A stretch of DNA of 64,000 bases from Chloroflexi bacterium GWB2_49_20 (GCA_001796335.1 MGMF01000017.1:62001-126000); one strand, 5' to 3'; positions 18,468 through 28,436 are shown, counted from the stretch's first letter. Made by a program: numbers and translations. The notes: generated by a model from the sequence alone, not told the origin.

Positions 18468-19549
18468 CCAGAGTGGTTGTCGCCATGTCTGGAGGGGTGG
18501 ATTCCTCTGTAGCTGCTGCAATTCTCAAGCAACAGGGCTATGATGTGGTCGGAATGATGTTGAGATTGTGGTCAGAGCCCGGTAAGGAGGATTCAAACCG
18601 GTGCTGTACTCCTGATGCCATGGCACTGGCCAGGCGTGTGGCAGCTCGATTGGATATTCCTTTTTATGCATTGGATGCCAGGGATATCTTTCGATCGACA
18701 GTGGTAAATTATTTTCTGGAAGAATATACCCGGGGAGCCACACCCAATCCATGCCTGGTCTGCAATCGAATCATCCGCTGGAAATTTCTACTGGAGCACG
18801 CCCTGGCCATGGGTGCAGATTATATGGCAACCGGGCATTATGTCCGCTTGCGATCTAATAATGGACAAATCTCCGGACGATCGGATGTTGTAAAAAAAGA
18901 ATTATTACGAGCAATCGATCGAAGCAAGGACCAATCTTATGTATTGCATGTGCTCAACCAGGAACAGTTGGGCAGAGCCTTATTCCCGGTGGGGGATTTT
19001 CCCAAAGATGAAATCCGCAGGCTGGCAGGTGAGTTGGGGCTGCCAACTGCTTCCAGACCGGACAGCCAGGATCTATGTTTCCTGGCAGGAGAAGATTACC
19101 GGGAATTTATCAAGCGGAATGCCCCTGGGAGTCTGAAGCCTGGCGATATTGTGACCAGGGATGGAAATATTTTAGGCAGACACCAGGGTTTAAGTTTCTA
19201 TACCATTGGTCAGCGCAAGGGACTGGGGCTGGCTTCCACACAACCACTTTATGTGCTTGCCAAACAGGCAGCCTCAAACACGCTTGTGGTTGGACTGGAG
19301 GCAATGTTGGGACAAGATGAATTAACCGTAGAAAATGTGAATTGGATTTCCGGTGAACCGCCGCAGGGTGTTTTTAGGGCTGAAGTCAAGATCCGCTACA
19401 CAGCCAGGGAGGCCTGGGCTGAGGTCAGCCATCTTGAAGGTGGCAGGGTTCATGTGAAGTTTGATGAGCCCCAACGGGATATTACCACTGGACAGGCGGC
19501 TGTCTTCTACGTTGAGGATGTTGTCCTGGGTGGAGGCCTGATCACCTAA
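18464..19549 (+). CDS. mnmA: tRNA-specific 2-thiouridylase MnmA
   Basis: 361 residues, full length. The PP-loop is VVVAMSGGVDSSVAAAIL. CCTPDAMALARRVA is the usual segment after it. The two catalytic cysteines are in TPNPCLVCNRIIRW and SQDLCFLAG; KDQSYVLHVL and GQRKGLGL are also typical. The enzyme adenylates U34 of tRNA-Lys/Glu/Gln and inserts sulfur to give s2U. The 4-bp overlap with the cysteine desulfurase gene pairs the enzyme with its sulfur donor in one operon. Confidence 0.96.
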   Translation: MTRVVVAMSGGVDSSVAAAILKQQGYDVVGMMLRLWSEPGKEDSNRCCTPDAMALARRVAARLDIPFYALDARDIFRSTVVNYFLEEYTRGATPNPCLVCNRIIRWKFLLEHALAMGADYMATGHYVRLRSNNGQISGRSDVVKKELLRAIDRSKDQSYVLHVLNQEQLGRALFPVGDFPKDEIRRLAGELGLPTASRPDSQDLCFLAGEDYREFIKRNAPGSLKPGDIVTRDGNILGRHQGLSFYTIGQRKGLGLASTQPLYVLAKQAASNTLVVGLEAMLGQDELTVENVNWISGEPPQGVFRAEVKIRYTAREAWAEVSHLEGGRVHVKFDEPQRDITTGQAAVFYVEDVVLGGGLIT

Positions 19550-19607
19550 GCTGGTTGCGTATAGATATAGTTGTCTTGGTTGCAATTTTACTTTGGAGGA
19601 GCTGACC

Positions 19608-19877
19608 ATGAACTTGCCTATTCTTTTATTTGGAATTGTATTATCCACACTGTACGGAGCCATCTTTCATTTCTTGAAAGGGGGCAGTGTCTATCGCCTG
19701 TTCCTGTTCATTGTCCTGTCTTGGGTGGGATTTTGGGTTGGCCACATAGTTGGTGGCTTATTAAAATTCTCTTTTGGAGCAGTTGGGGTGCTAAATACGG
19801 GTATGGCTACCTTCGGAAGTGCCATCTTTCTGTTTGTGGGGCAATGGTTAAGTCTTATTGACGTACAGCGAAAATAA
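19608..19877 (+). CDS. Small integral membrane protein, unknown function
   Basis: 89 residues from the ATG at 19608, which has TGGAGGAG eight bases upstream; a longer in-frame start exists but reads through that site. Three hydrophobic segments: LPILLFGIVLSTLYGAIFHF, LFLFIVLSWVGFWVGHIVGG and MATFGSAIFLFVGQWLSLI. Gly residues within the helices suggest tight helix packing. I do not recognise a family. It follows mnmA by 58 bp and ends at a strong hairpin, so it may be a third gene of that operon. Confidence 0.65.
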   Translation: MNLPILLFGIVLSTLYGAIFHFLKGGSVYRLFLFIVLSWVGFWVGHIVGGLLKFSFGAVGVLNTGMATFGSAIFLFVGQWLSLIDVQRK

Positions 19878-19928
19878 AAAGAAGGGCTGACCGGCAATGA
19901 TCAGGTCTTCTTTTTATTAAAAAACAAT
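19873..19928. terminator. Bidirectional terminator
   Basis: AATAAAAAGAAG and CTTCTTTTTATT form 12-bp outer arms, with GACC/GGTC inside. A-run and T-run flanks let it work on both strands, between the small membrane protein gene and the convergent acyltransferase gene. Confidence 0.8.
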
Positions 19929-19931
19929 TTT

Positions 19932-21062
19932 CTAGAGGGCAAGCCGGTAAACCCGGTGGTTTTTATATTCTTCACCATTCAGGTTTTTTAGATCCGCGCG
20001 CATCTGTTTGGTGGTTTCAGCCACCTGGGTCATTTCAACAAATTCAAATTGCTTAAAATCCAGCAAGGTTTTACCCATTTCATAATATAACAACGCATTT
20101 CCTCCTGAACCCTGGAATTCAGGCAGGATGCCCATCCCATTTCCCGATACGGTTTTCGTTCGTTTCATTTCAAGCAGAATATCCAGCAATCCCAGAGGGA
20201 ATAACCTCCCACGAGCTCGCTGCAGGGCAGCCGAGACATCCGGAAACGCAAACAGAAAACCGACAATTTCGTCTGCGTGCATGATTATTTTGATCAGGCG
20301 ATGATCTGCCACCATGAAAACATTATCCACGGCGAAATCGATATCACCTTGACTGAATGGATAATATTCCCAGTTATTGATAAATGCTTTATTATAAGTC
20401 TCGCCGATGCGTGGAGCCCATTTCACAAGCTCGCGCTTGCTTTTGAATTTTTTGATTGAAAGCTTGCCACGTTCCAACACGCGGCTGGCAATGCGTTCGA
20501 TACGTTCTGGAATTTGAAAAGATTCTGCCGGCAAATAACAAGACACGAAATCCACTTCTTTTTCTAGGCCGATATTTTCAACCAGGGTGGCATAATATGG
20601 ATAATTATAATTCATCATGGTCATCATCTGGCGCTGCTCAAAGCCTTCGATCAAGATGCCATAACCATCAAAAGGCGACAGTCCTTTGGGTCCGACCACC
20701 CTATCCAGATTTCGTTCCTTTGCCCAGATAAAAACAGCCTCGAAAAGAGCCTGGGCGATCTCCTGTTCATTGAGGCAGTCGAAGAAATAGAACTGGGCTT
20801 TCCGGGTTTTATGGTATTCGTTGAATGGCTTATTTTCTGCAGCACATATTCTGCCTACCACCTGGCCTTCCCGAAGCGCCAGGAAAAAATCAGCCTCCGA
20901 ATGGGCAAAGAAAGGGTGCTTCTGGCGGTTTAATGGCAGATAAGCATCAATGAACAGGGGTGGAACCCAATACGGGCAGATTTTATAAAGATCATAGTAG
21001 AACTCAACAAATTTTCGTGTCTGTTCCTTGTTTGTGGTATCAATTTTTTCTATTGTAATCAT
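19932..21062 (-). CDS. GNAT-like acyltransferase superfamily protein
   Basis: 376 residues from the ATG at 21062 (MITIEKIDTT), with AGGTC upstream; the frame continues 54 codons into repeat-rich intergenic DNA that is unlikely to be coding. The N-terminal half has FFLALREGQVVGRICAAEN, a GNAT-like strand pair, and GPKGLSPFDGYGILIEGFE. The C-terminal half has IVGFLFAFPD, a long basic segment and MGILPEFQGSGGNALLYYEM, matching the acetyl-CoA pyrophosphate loop of a second GNAT fold. It belongs to a family of ~380-residue proteins usually annotated only as N-acetyltransferase. The substrate is unknown. Confidence 0.65.
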   Translation of the reverse strand: MITIEKIDTTNKEQTRKFVEFYYDLYKICPYWVPPLFIDAYLPLNRQKHPFFAHSEADFFLALREGQVVGRICAAENKPFNEYHKTRKAQFYFFDCLNEQEIAQALFEAVFIWAKERNLDRVVGPKGLSPFDGYGILIEGFEQRQMMTMMNYNYPYYATLVENIGLEKEVDFVSCYLPAESFQIPERIERIASRVLERGKLSIKKFKSKRELVKWAPRIGETYNKAFINNWEYYPFSQGDIDFAVDNVFMVADHRLIKIIMHADEIVGFLFAFPDVSAALQRARGRLFPLGLLDILLEMKRTKTVSGNGMGILPEFQGSGGNALLYYEMGKTLLDFKQFEFVEMTQVAETTKQMRADLKNLNGEEYKNHRVYRLAL

Positions 21063-21398
21063 AAGGCTGACCTCGTTTGAAAATAATTTCAATGGATAAA
21101 GCAAATGATCTCTATAAACCGGGGGTTGGGGGCATGTGGGCGGTCGCGAAGCAAACCCGAAGGGTGCGAAGCTACCCACCCCCCATCTTCCCCTGATTAA
21201 CGGGATAGGTAAAGTATATAACAAATATTAGTTTTGTATTGTGATTAATTGCCTTAGCGGGATTATAATTTCACAATATATTCGTCTAACTCGTTAAAAA
21301 ACTCAAACTTAGCCTTTTCTCATTTCCTCACCCTGATTATTCTACTGGGGAATGGATTTAAGAGACAGGAAACGAAAACAAACCTGGAAAGGATAATT
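21063..21398. other. Intergenic region with palindromic repeat (copy E) and divergent promoters
   Basis: 336 bp between divergent genes. The left part (21118-21200) is GC-rich and contains GGGGGTTGGGGGCATGTGGG and, 40 nt on, CCCACCCCCCATCTTCCCC, a degenerate relative of the intergenic palindromes found elsewhere in the window. The right part is AT-rich and probably carries the promoter of the cation efflux gene. No gene seen. Confidence 0.55.
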
Positions 21399-22385
21399 GT
21401 GCTACGATCTTCCCTCACCCGATTTGCCTGGCTATCCATTGCTGCTGCCATCTGTACCATTGGTTTAAAAACCGGAGCCTACCTGTTGACCGGTTCAGTG
21501 GGCTTGCTGTCAGATGCAGTCGAATCGGTCGTCAATTTACTCGGAGCTTTGATGGCCCTGTGGATGCTAACTATTGCTGCCCGGCCTGCAGACGAGAGCC
21601 ATATGTTTGGCCACTCCAAGGCGGAATATTTTGCCAGTGGTGTGGAAGGCACATTGATTTTGGTTGCAGCCACGACCATTGCTTATACAGCCATCCAAAG
21701 GCTGATCCACCCGCAGGCATTGGATCAGGTGGGTTTGGGATTGGTAGTTTCTATAGCTGCATCTGCCATTAATTTTTTTGTGGCGCGAACCCTTAAAGCT
21801 GCCGGGAAGAAATACAATTCCATTACCCTGGAAGCTAATTCTGCCCATTTATTCACAGATGTCTGGACTTCAGTGGGTGTCATCCTGGCGGTGATAGTGG
21901 TATCTATTTCCAAATGGACCATCATTGATCCAATGATCGCTTTGGCTGTGTCTGCCAATATAATTTGGACCGGTGTGCACCTGGTACGCAGGTCCGTTTC
22001 CGGGTTAATGGATGCATCTATGCCTCTGAATGAGCTCAGAGAGGTTGAAGGAATTTTGGATCAATACCGGCAGAGAGGTATTGATTTCCACGCCATGCGG
22101 ACCCGACAATCTGCATCCCGACGGTTTATATCTTTACATATTCTCGTTCCGGGAGATATGTCCGTGCATGATGCCCACCACATCGCTGAGAATCTGGAAT
22201 ATGATCTACTCAACCTGTTTGGTGAAGCTGCCATCTTCACTCACCTGGAGCCAGTTGATGACGAAATTTCATCGGATGACATCCAATTGGATCGAATATT
22301 AGCTGACAGGAAACCCAATCCAGAACAAGCGACAACTGAGGGTACGCCTGTTGAAGTGGTGGATAAACCTGACGACATAGAATAG
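21399..22385 (+). CDS. Cation diffusion facilitator family transporter
   Basis: 328 residues from a GTG at 21399 with GGAAAGGA upstream. Six hydrophobic segments fill residues ~5-215. The metal-site motifs are LLSDAVESVVNL in TM2 (a DxxxS/D variant), HMFGHSKAEYFAS after it, and NSAHLFTDVWTSVGV in TM5 (HxxxD). A cytoplasmic domain of ~85 residues (VEGILDQYRQRGIDFHAMRTRQS..., HIAENLEYDL) is the dimerising CDF C-terminal fold. CDF proteins export Zn2+, Fe2+, Mn2+ or Co2+ by proton antiport; the metal cannot be assigned here. Confidence 0.9.
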   Translation: MLRSSLTRFAWLSIAAAICTIGLKTGAYLLTGSVGLLSDAVESVVNLLGALMALWMLTIAARPADESHMFGHSKAEYFASGVEGTLILVAATTIAYTAIQRLIHPQALDQVGLGLVVSIAASAINFFVARTLKAAGKKYNSITLEANSAHLFTDVWTSVGVILAVIVVSISKWTIIDPMIALAVSANIIWTGVHLVRRSVSGLMDASMPLNELREVEGILDQYRQRGIDFHAMRTRQSASRRFISLHILVPGDMSVHDAHHIAENLEYDLLNLFGEAAIFTHLEPVDDEISSDDIQLDRILADRKPNPEQATTEGTPVEVVDKPDDIE

Positions 22386-22426
22386 AAAATACCCCTGGAG
22401 CTGGTCATCCTCTCCAGGGGTATTTT
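22386..22426. terminator. Bidirectional terminator
   Basis: Perfect 15-bp stem AAAATACCCCTGGAG / CTCCAGGGGTATTTT with an 11-nt loop. It overlaps the end of the cation efflux gene and lies 44 bp from the convergent ABC-F stop. A and T runs on either side allow use in both directions. Confidence 0.92.
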
Positions 22427-22469
22427 ATTAGACAAATTGAATTTTTCGACTAATTCTTATCCTATATTC

Positions 22470-24485
22470 TCAAGATTGCAGACTTTCCCATTCCCTTAAT
22501 TTTTCATCCATCTTATTTTGTAAATCGGTGTATTGGTTACCCCACTTGCGTACCAGTATGGTATCCGCGGGTGGATTTTCCAGTTTCAGTCCAATCTCTG
22601 CGAGATGGGATTCGAGCACTGAAATGGCGTTTTCCAATTCCTGCAGTTGAGCAAATCTTCGGCGTTCTTCTTTACCGGTTGCAGAGGATAGTCGACGGAC
22701 TTTGTTTTCTGCAGAGTTGCCTGGGACATTCGCTCGAACATCAACCGCGGCTTGCAACGTTGCCAACCGATCCCGTTCTTCTTTGCGCTGACTGTAAGTA
22801 CCATTAAATATCGAAAGATGAGACTCATCCGTTTCGATCTCCCAGATCTGGGTGGCCAGGGCATCGATCAGGTAGCGGTCATGCGTGACAAGCAGGATGG
22901 TACCCTTGTAATTGTCAAGGACTTCCTGCAATATTTCCTGTGAAAGAATATCCAGATGGTTGGTGGGTTCATCCAACAGCAGCAGGTTGGTTTCCAATAG
23001 AGCCAGCTTTGCCAGGGCTAACCGGCCGCGTTCACCGCCAGACAGAACCTCCACCTTTTTGTAAACATCATCCCCCGAGAAGAGGTAACGTCCAAGATAA
23101 TTGCGTACTTCATTTGGCAGCATATTATCTGTCACTGACTGGATCTCTTGGATGAGAGTATTATCAGGTTTCAAACCTTCATGTGCTTGGGCAAAATATC
23201 CAATCTGGAGGCTGGCACCCAACAAAACTTCACCGTCCAGTGGCGTTAATTGACCGAGGCAGGTTTTTAAGAATGTTGTTTTTCCGGCGCCGTTTGGGCC
23301 AATCAGGGCTGCACATTCGCTGCGGCGCAATTCGATATCAGGGGCTTTAAAAAGTAGTTTATCGGGATACCCCACCTGCAGATCACGCGTTCGGATCACC
23401 AGCTCACCAGAACGCTGCTGGGATTGGATGCGCAAGTGCAATCTTGGCGGGCGATAGTCAGGAAGGCGCAGCGAACGTACGCGCCGTTCTGCCTCTTCCA
23501 CACCAAAAGGGGAAGTGGATGTATTGACTTCATCGCTCAACTGCAGCCAGGATTTGGATAAAACCCTATCCATGCCGACCTGTTCAATGGCCTGAACGAT
23601 GCGGGTCAGGCGCTTTAATTTACCTTTTGCCTGCAGTGTATTTTGACCGGAAATGTTTTTCTTGATGTATTCAACATCTTTGAGTAATTTTTCCTTTTCT
23701 GATTGAAAAGTTTCCTGCCTGCGTTCCCAACGTTCGGTGCGCTGTTCGATATAGGCCGAGTAATTACCCTTGTAGGTTTCAGTTCCAACAGCGGTCATTT
23801 CAAGAATTCCGTTGGCAACTTTATTAAGAAAGTAACGGTCGTGGGATACGATGACTGCTGCGCCCTCCCATTGGCTGAGATATCCTTCCAGCCATTCAAC
23901 AGCGGCAATGTCCAGATGATTGGTAGGCTCATCTAGGAGCAGCAGATCCGGGTCAGACAGCAGAAGCTGTGCCAGAAAAGCGCGTGTTCGTTGCCCCCCT
24001 GATAAATGCTCCAGGGGCATGTGGTAATCCTGGTTGTTAAATCCCAGGCCGGTTAGAACCTGGCGGACGCGAGTTGTGTATGAATAACCTCCCTGGCGCT
24101 CAAAATCCTGTTGCAAAGGACCGTATTTTAATAAGGCCTGCTCGGCATGTTCCTTTTGAGCCATCAGGGCTTCCAATCGGGTGAGCTCCACCTGCCTGGC
24201 TTGCAAATCTGCAAAAATAGACAGACAGGCTTCCCAGACGGTGCCTTCCATATTGAACTCGGCTTCCTGTGGAAGGTATCCAATCTTTAGATTCTTGGCG
24301 CGTGTAACGGTCCCGCCTGAAGACTCTTCAATCTCAATCAGAATGCGGAGCAGCGTGGTTTTACCAATCCCATTCGGCCCAACCAAGGCCAGGCGCGAAC
24401 CATGGGGAACAGAAAAACTCAGGTTGTTAAAAATATCTACGGGGCCGTATGATTTTGAAAGATTATTTGCACTGATAAGAGACAT
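22470..24485 (-). CDS. ABC-F family ATPase (ribosome-associated type)
   Basis: 671 residues with two ABC cassettes and no membrane domain. First cassette: GPNGIGKTTLLRIL, LSGGQRTRAFLAQLLLSDP, LLLLDEPTNHLDIAAVEWLE. A ~75-residue interdomain linker rich in Arg/Lys/Glu (YIEQRTERWERRQETFQSEK) is the P-site tRNA interaction motif. Second cassette: GPNGAGKTTFLKTCL, LSGGERGRLALAKLAL, LLLDEPTNHLDI. A C-terminal coiled-coil-like tail follows (ELENAISVLESHLAEIGLKL). This places it near the Uup/YfmR group. It most likely acts on stalled or slow ribosomes; antibiotic protection cannot be claimed. It sits 12 bp after ruvA. Confidence 0.92.
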   Translation of the reverse strand: MSLISANNLSKSYGPVDIFNNLSFSVPHGSRLALVGPNGIGKTTLLRILIEIEESSGGTVTRAKNLKIGYLPQEAEFNMEGTVWEACLSIFADLQARQVELTRLEALMAQKEHAEQALLKYGPLQQDFERQGGYSYTTRVRQVLTGLGFNNQDYHMPLEHLSGGQRTRAFLAQLLLSDPDLLLLDEPTNHLDIAAVEWLEGYLSQWEGAAVIVSHDRYFLNKVANGILEMTAVGTETYKGNYSAYIEQRTERWERRQETFQSEKEKLLKDVEYIKKNISGQNTLQAKGKLKRLTRIVQAIEQVGMDRVLSKSWLQLSDEVNTSTSPFGVEEAERRVRSLRLPDYRPPRLHLRIQSQQRSGELVIRTRDLQVGYPDKLLFKAPDIELRRSECAALIGPNGAGKTTFLKTCLGQLTPLDGEVLLGASLQIGYFAQAHEGLKPDNTLIQEIQSVTDNMLPNEVRNYLGRYLFSGDDVYKKVEVLSGGERGRLALAKLALLETNLLLLDEPTNHLDILSQEILQEVLDNYKGTILLVTHDRYLIDALATQIWEIETDESHLSIFNGTYSQRKEERDRLATLQAAVDVRANVPGNSAENKVRRLSSATGKEERRRFAQLQELENAISVLESHLAEIGLKLENPPADTILVRKWGNQYTDLQNKMDEKLREWESLQS

Positions 24486-24497
24486 GATGAAAACTAA

Positions 24498-25070
24498 CTA
24501 AATATTTTGTAAAGCCAATCTCAGACGGTCTTCCACGTTATCAGGGGCATCCCTGGGTAATCCCTGCAAGGCGCGTTGAGCTTCGACAACGCTGTATCCG
24601 AGGGCAGTCAGGGCAGCCATGACCTCAGAATCAGCATCTGACATGGATGAAATTCGATCCAGACCACTGACAGGTTTCAAGCGATCTTTCAAGTAGAGGA
24701 TGATCTTTTGAGCGGTTTTTTTACCCACACCTGGAACCCTGTTTAAAATTTCATACTGGTCATTGTATACAGCACTTTGAACTGTCTCAAAGTCCAATGT
24801 GGAAAGTACGGCCAGTGCTGCCTTGGGACCAACGCCATCCACGCCCAGCAGCATGGTAAACAGGCTCCGGTCAATAGTGGTATCAAAACCATACAGAGTC
24901 AGAGCATCTTCACGCACCACAAGGTGCGTTTGCAGCATGATACTCTCGCCGATTTTTACCCGTCCCAGGAGTGGTTGAGGCACAAGTAGGCGCAGGCCTA
25001 CGCCTCCGACTTCCAGGACAATGGCATTCTCTTCCAGTTGAATAATTTGACCGCGCAGTGTAGTGATCAT
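24498..25070 (-). CDS. ruvA: Holliday junction DNA helicase subunit RuvA
   Basis: 190 residues. Domain I OB-fold begins MITTLRGQIIQLEENAIVLEVGGVGL. Domain II holds two helix-hairpin-helix motifs (MLLGVDGVGPKAALAVLS and ILNRVPGVGKKTAQKIILYL). Domain III (SEVMAALTALGYSVVEAQRAL) binds RuvB. RuvA clamps the four-way junction and loads RuvB for branch migration. It follows ruvC with a 41-bp gap; ruvB is not in the window. Confidence 0.97.
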   Translation of the reverse strand: MITTLRGQIIQLEENAIVLEVGGVGLRLLVPQPLLGRVKIGESIMLQTHLVVREDALTLYGFDTTIDRSLFTMLLGVDGVGPKAALAVLSTLDFETVQSAVYNDQYEILNRVPGVGKKTAQKIILYLKDRLKPVSGLDRISSMSDADSEVMAALTALGYSVVEAQRALQGLPRDAPDNVEDRLRLALQNI

Positions 25071-25111
25071 TGTGTTCTCACGAATTTCTCAAAATGTGGG
25101 TGCAGTTTGAG

Positions 25112-25591
25112 CTAATAATGGTTTGTATGAAGATGGGTAATGGCAACCGCAAGAGCATCGGCAGCATCATCAGGTTTTGGAATACCTCTTAAATTCAACA
25201 AAATTCGTACCATTTCCTGCACCTGGTGTTTATCTGCACTTCCGAAACCCGTCACAGCCTGCTTGATCTCATTTGGTGTGTATTCTCCAATAGTCAAGCC
25301 CGCTTCTGCCAGGGCTACCAGGATGACACCACGTGCCTGACTGACAGCGATCGCAGTGCGTACATTTTTTTGAAAAAACAACTTCTCCACTGCACTCCCC
25401 TGCGGGCGATGGAGAAGGATGATTTCACGCAAACGCTGGTATAGGATTACCAGTCGCTCGGGGTCTGACATACCTGCAGGGGTCTGGATGGTGCCATATT
25501 CAATCGCCTGCAAATCACCGTCGGGGGCTTCACTCACCAGGCCATACCCTGTAGTCGCGGTACCCGGATCCAACCCCAGGATCAAGGTCAT
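25112..25591 (-). CDS. ruvC: Crossover junction endodeoxyribonuclease RuvC
   Basis: 159 residues, RNase H-fold resolvase. The four acidic metal ligands are visible: Asp in ILGLDPGTATTGYG, Glu in SAVEKLFFQKNV, and the two Asp in PKPDDAADALAVAI near the C terminus. QARGVILVALAEAGL is the usual helix. RuvC makes paired nicks to resolve Holliday junctions bound by RuvAB. The gene starts two bases after the yebC stop and leads into ruvA, the common bacterial yebC-ruvC-ruvA order. Confidence 0.97.
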   Translation of the reverse strand: MTLILGLDPGTATTGYGLVSEAPDGDLQAIEYGTIQTPAGMSDPERLVILYQRLREIILLHRPQGSAVEKLFFQKNVRTAIAVSQARGVILVALAEAGLTIGEYTPNEIKQAVTGFGSADKHQVQEMVRILLNLRGIPKPDDAADALAVAITHLHTNHY

Positions 25592-25593
25592 GT

Positions 25594-26346
25594 TTATTCT
25601 TCCTCAAGAGCAGCCAAGGCCTCTTCAGAAAGTTTCAAGTTGTGATAAACATCCTGGACATCATCCAGTTCCTCGATACCCTCGATGGTGCGGTAAACCT
25701 GCAGGGTGTGCTCCACGTCTAATTCGAGTTCCTGTTTGGGGATCATCCGAAGGCCTGATTCTTCCGGATAGACATTTGCCTCACGCAATGATCTGTTTAT
25801 TGTATTGAAGGATTCAACAGGTCCGATGATCTCGATCATGTCGCCATCTTCGGTGACATCATCGGCACCATTTTCGACAGCCAACTCGAAGGCTTTATCA
25901 AAACCAAGCATGCTGGCAGGGAAGTAAAAATACGCCACGCGACTAAACTGCCAGCTAACCGCTCCGTTTTCGGCCATGGAGCCGCCTGCACGGCTGAGTT
26001 GATGCCGGATTTCCGAAACTGAGCGGTTGCGATTATCGGTTACACATTCTATGATCAAAGCAACGCCATGCGGCCCATAGCCTTCATAGGTGATCTCTTC
26101 AATAACAGTACCGTCTTTATCTTCACCGCTGCCTCGCTTGATGGCTCGTTCAATGCTATCTTTGGGCATGTTTTGAGCCCGGGCTCTTTCAACCGCGAGC
26201 TGTAGCTGAAAATTATTATTGGGGTCTGCGCCGCCTCGCGCGGCGATTGCTATTTCCCGTGCCAGGCGTGTAAAAGCCTGCCCTCGCTTGGCATCCGCTG
26301 CGCCTTTCTTTCGGCGAATGGTTGCCCAATGGCTGTGTCCAGACAT
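25594..26346 (-). CDS. YebC/PmpR/TACO1-family protein
   Basis: 250 residues from the ATG at 26346 with AGAAGGAGAAAG upstream; the longer frame is rejected because every family member begins MSGHSHWATI.. as here. Signature segments: RRKKGAADAKRGQAFTRLAR, the YEGYGPHGVALIIE strand and GSMAENGAVSWQF. The family has been described as transcriptional regulators and, more recently, as ribosome-associated factors that help translation through polyproline or other stalling stretches. First gene of the ruv operon, divergent from bipA across 207 bp. Confidence 0.95.
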   Translation of the reverse strand: MSGHSHWATIRRKKGAADAKRGQAFTRLAREIAIAARGGADPNNNFQLQLAVERARAQNMPKDSIERAIKRGSGEDKDGTVIEEITYEGYGPHGVALIIECVTDNRNRSVSEIRHQLSRAGGSMAENGAVSWQFSRVAYFYFPASMLGFDKAFELAVENGADDVTEDGDMIEIIGPVESFNTINRSLREANVYPEESGLRMIPKQELELDVEHTLQVYRTIEGIEELDDVQDVYHNLKLSEEALAALEEE

Positions 26347-26553
26347 ATACTTTCTCCTTCTATAGTCACCACTATTGTGGAATATATCTAAAAATTGCCT
26401 ATGAATTATACCCGTTGCATCAGTGTCTTTACAAGGGGCAATTTGGAACCTACCCAAAACCGCCAGATTCTGATACACTACATATCGCAAGCCGGACCAT
26501 TGCCTCGGCCATTTTGGCCGGGGTTATTTTATGTGTTAAGAAAAGAAGATTAT

Positions 26554-28410
26554 ATGATAACTGTACGTACAGATCTTAGGAATATTGCCATTATTGCCCA
26601 TGTTGATCATGGCAAAACTACACTTGTGGATGGGTTGCTGCGGCAATCTCATACTTTCCGTGATAATCAACAGGTTGCTGAACGCGTAATGGATTCGAAC
26701 GACCTTGAACGTGAACGTGGCATTACCATCCTGGCCAAAAATACCGCCATCTCATTGTGGGATCCGGATAGCAACCAGCAGGTAAAAATTAATATCGTTG
26801 ATACGCCTGGTCACGCTGATTTCGGTGGAGAAGTGGAACGTGTTATGAATATGGTGGATGGCGTGCTCTTGCTGGTGGATGCTGCAGAGGGTCCCATGCC
26901 GCAGACTCGTTTCGTGTTGAAAAAAGCCCTGGAAAAAGGTCATAAAGCCATTGTAGTCATCAATAAAGTGGATCGTAAGGACGCAGAACCCAGCCGGGTT
27001 TTAAACCAGACATTTGATCTTTTCATTGAGCTGGGAGCCACAGAAGAACAAGCAGATTTTCCAGTTGTGTACACCAAAGCGACAACGGCTCAATCAGGTC
27101 TAACCCCGGATTTAGGTCCGGATTTGCAGCCTCTTTTCAAAACCATTCTTAACCACATTCCGGCTCCCAAGGTGGATTTGGATGCTCCCTTTCAGATGCT
27201 GATAAGCACTCTGGGATATGACGACTATCGCGGTGTTACTGCCTTGGGTCGGATTTTTGCTGGAACAATCAAGGCCGGGCAACCCCTGGCACGGTTGAAA
27301 ATAGATGGTCAAATTTTGCCAGAGAATGTGCGCTATCTGTATATTCACCGGGGTTTGGAACGCGTGGAAGTGGATGAAGCTGGTGCAGGGGAGATCATTG
27401 CCCTGGCCGGGTTGGAAGGAATTTCCATCGGGGAGACTCTGGCAGATCGGGAAAACCCGGTGGCGCTTCCTCCCATCCATGTGGAAGAACCTACTGTTCG
27501 GATGACATTTGGTGTGAATACCTCACCATTTTCCGGTCGCGAAGGCAAATGGAGTACCTCCCGTAAACTCCGCGAACGTCTTTTCGATGAGTTGCGTACC
27601 AATGTATCCTTGCGTGTGAATGAAACCGAAACGACAGATACTTTTTTGGTTTCAGGTCGGGGTGAATTACATCTGGCCATTTTAATTGAAACGATGCGTC
27701 GGGAAGGGTATGAATTCCAGGTTTCACGCCCTGAAGTGATCACGCGTACCGCCGAGGATGGCAGTCTGCTTGAACCATATGAAGAAGTCCATATCGATAC
27801 CAGCCCGGAAACGGTGGGTGTAGTGGTTGAAATGTTAGGTGTACGCCGCGGCAAGATGCAAAGCATGCAGGATAATGGTGATGGGAACGTGCAATTGGTA
27901 TACATTGTGCCAACGCGAGGATTGTTGGGTTTTCGTTACCAATTTTTAACCGCAACGCGTGGTATGGGTATTATGAATACAATATTTCATAGTTATGATG
28001 AGATGGCAGGCCCAATGGTTACCCGTTCCACTGGTTCATTGGTTTCCTGGGAAGCCGGGGTTACCACAACCTTTGGGTTAAAAAATGCTGAAGAGCGAGG
28101 CACATTATTTTTGGGCGCGGGAGTTGATGTTTATGATGGCATGGTGGTTGGGGAGTACACCCGACCGGGCGATCTGACCATCAATGTTTGCAAAAAGAAA
28201 CACCTGACCAATATGCGTTCCTCAAATAAGGATATTGAGGTGCGTCTTACAACGCCACGCAGCATGAGCCTGGATGAATCAATCGAATACCTGGCGGATG
28301 ACGAATTGCTGGAAGTGACTCCGCAAACCTACCGCATACGCAAGCGTATTTTAGATATGGAAGAACGCGGCAAAACAGTTAAAAAAGCCAAAGAGGCCTT
28401 GTTGGCATAA
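26554..28410 (+). CDS. typA: Translational GTPase BipA/TypA
   Basis: 618 residues from the ATG at 26554 ([20 protein letters not shown]), with AAGAAAAGAAG upstream; the in-frame extension of 53 codons has no family similarity. G1 is [10 protein letters not shown], switch [10 protein letters not shown]3 [16 protein letters not shown]4 [10 protein letters not shown]. Then an OB-fold domain, an EF-G-like domain III and the BipA-specific C-terminal domain ([28 protein letters not shown]). BipA is an EF-G relative that binds 70S ribosomes and helps 50S assembly, often at low temperature or stress. Confidence 0.97.
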   Translation: MITVRTDLRNIAIIAHVDHGKTTLVDGLLRQSHTFRDNQQVAERVMDSNDLERERGITILAKNTAISLWDPDSNQQVKINIVDTPGHADFGGEVERVMNMVDGVLLLVDAAEGPMPQTRFVLKKALEKGHKAIVVINKVDRKDAEPSRVLNQTFDLFIELGATEEQADFPVVYTKATTAQSGLTPDLGPDLQPLFKTILNHIPAPKVDLDAPFQMLISTLGYDDYRGVTALGRIFAGTIKAGQPLARLKIDGQILPENVRYLYIHRGLERVEVDEAGAGEIIALAGLEGISIGETLADRENPVALPPIHVEEPTVRMTFGVNTSPFSGREGKWSTSRKLRERLFDELRTNVSLRVNETETTDTFLVSGRGELHLAILIETMRREGYEFQVSRPEVITRTAEDGSLLEPYEEVHIDTSPETVGVVVEMLGVRRGKMQSMQDNGDGNVQLVYIVPTRGLLGFRYQFLTATRGMGIMNTIFHSYDEMAGPMVTRSTGSLVSWEAGVTTTFGLKNAEERGTLFLGAGVDVYDGMVVGEYTRPGDLTINVCKKKHLTNMRSSNKDIEVRLTTPRSMSLDESIEYLADDELLEVTPQTYRIRKRILDMEERGKTVKKAKEALLA

Positions 28411-28436
28411 GAAAAGAAGGAGATGGGCAATATATA

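Noticed and set aside
21063-21224. Extended N terminus of the GNAT-like protein
   Set aside because: The extra 54 codons lie in repeat-like GC-rich DNA, give a Pro-rich peptide without family similarity and have no ribosome site; the ATG at 21062 is better.
27345-27905. 186-residue minus-strand frame
   Set aside because: Antisense to typA; Ser/Thr/Arg-rich shadow composition and no ribosome site.
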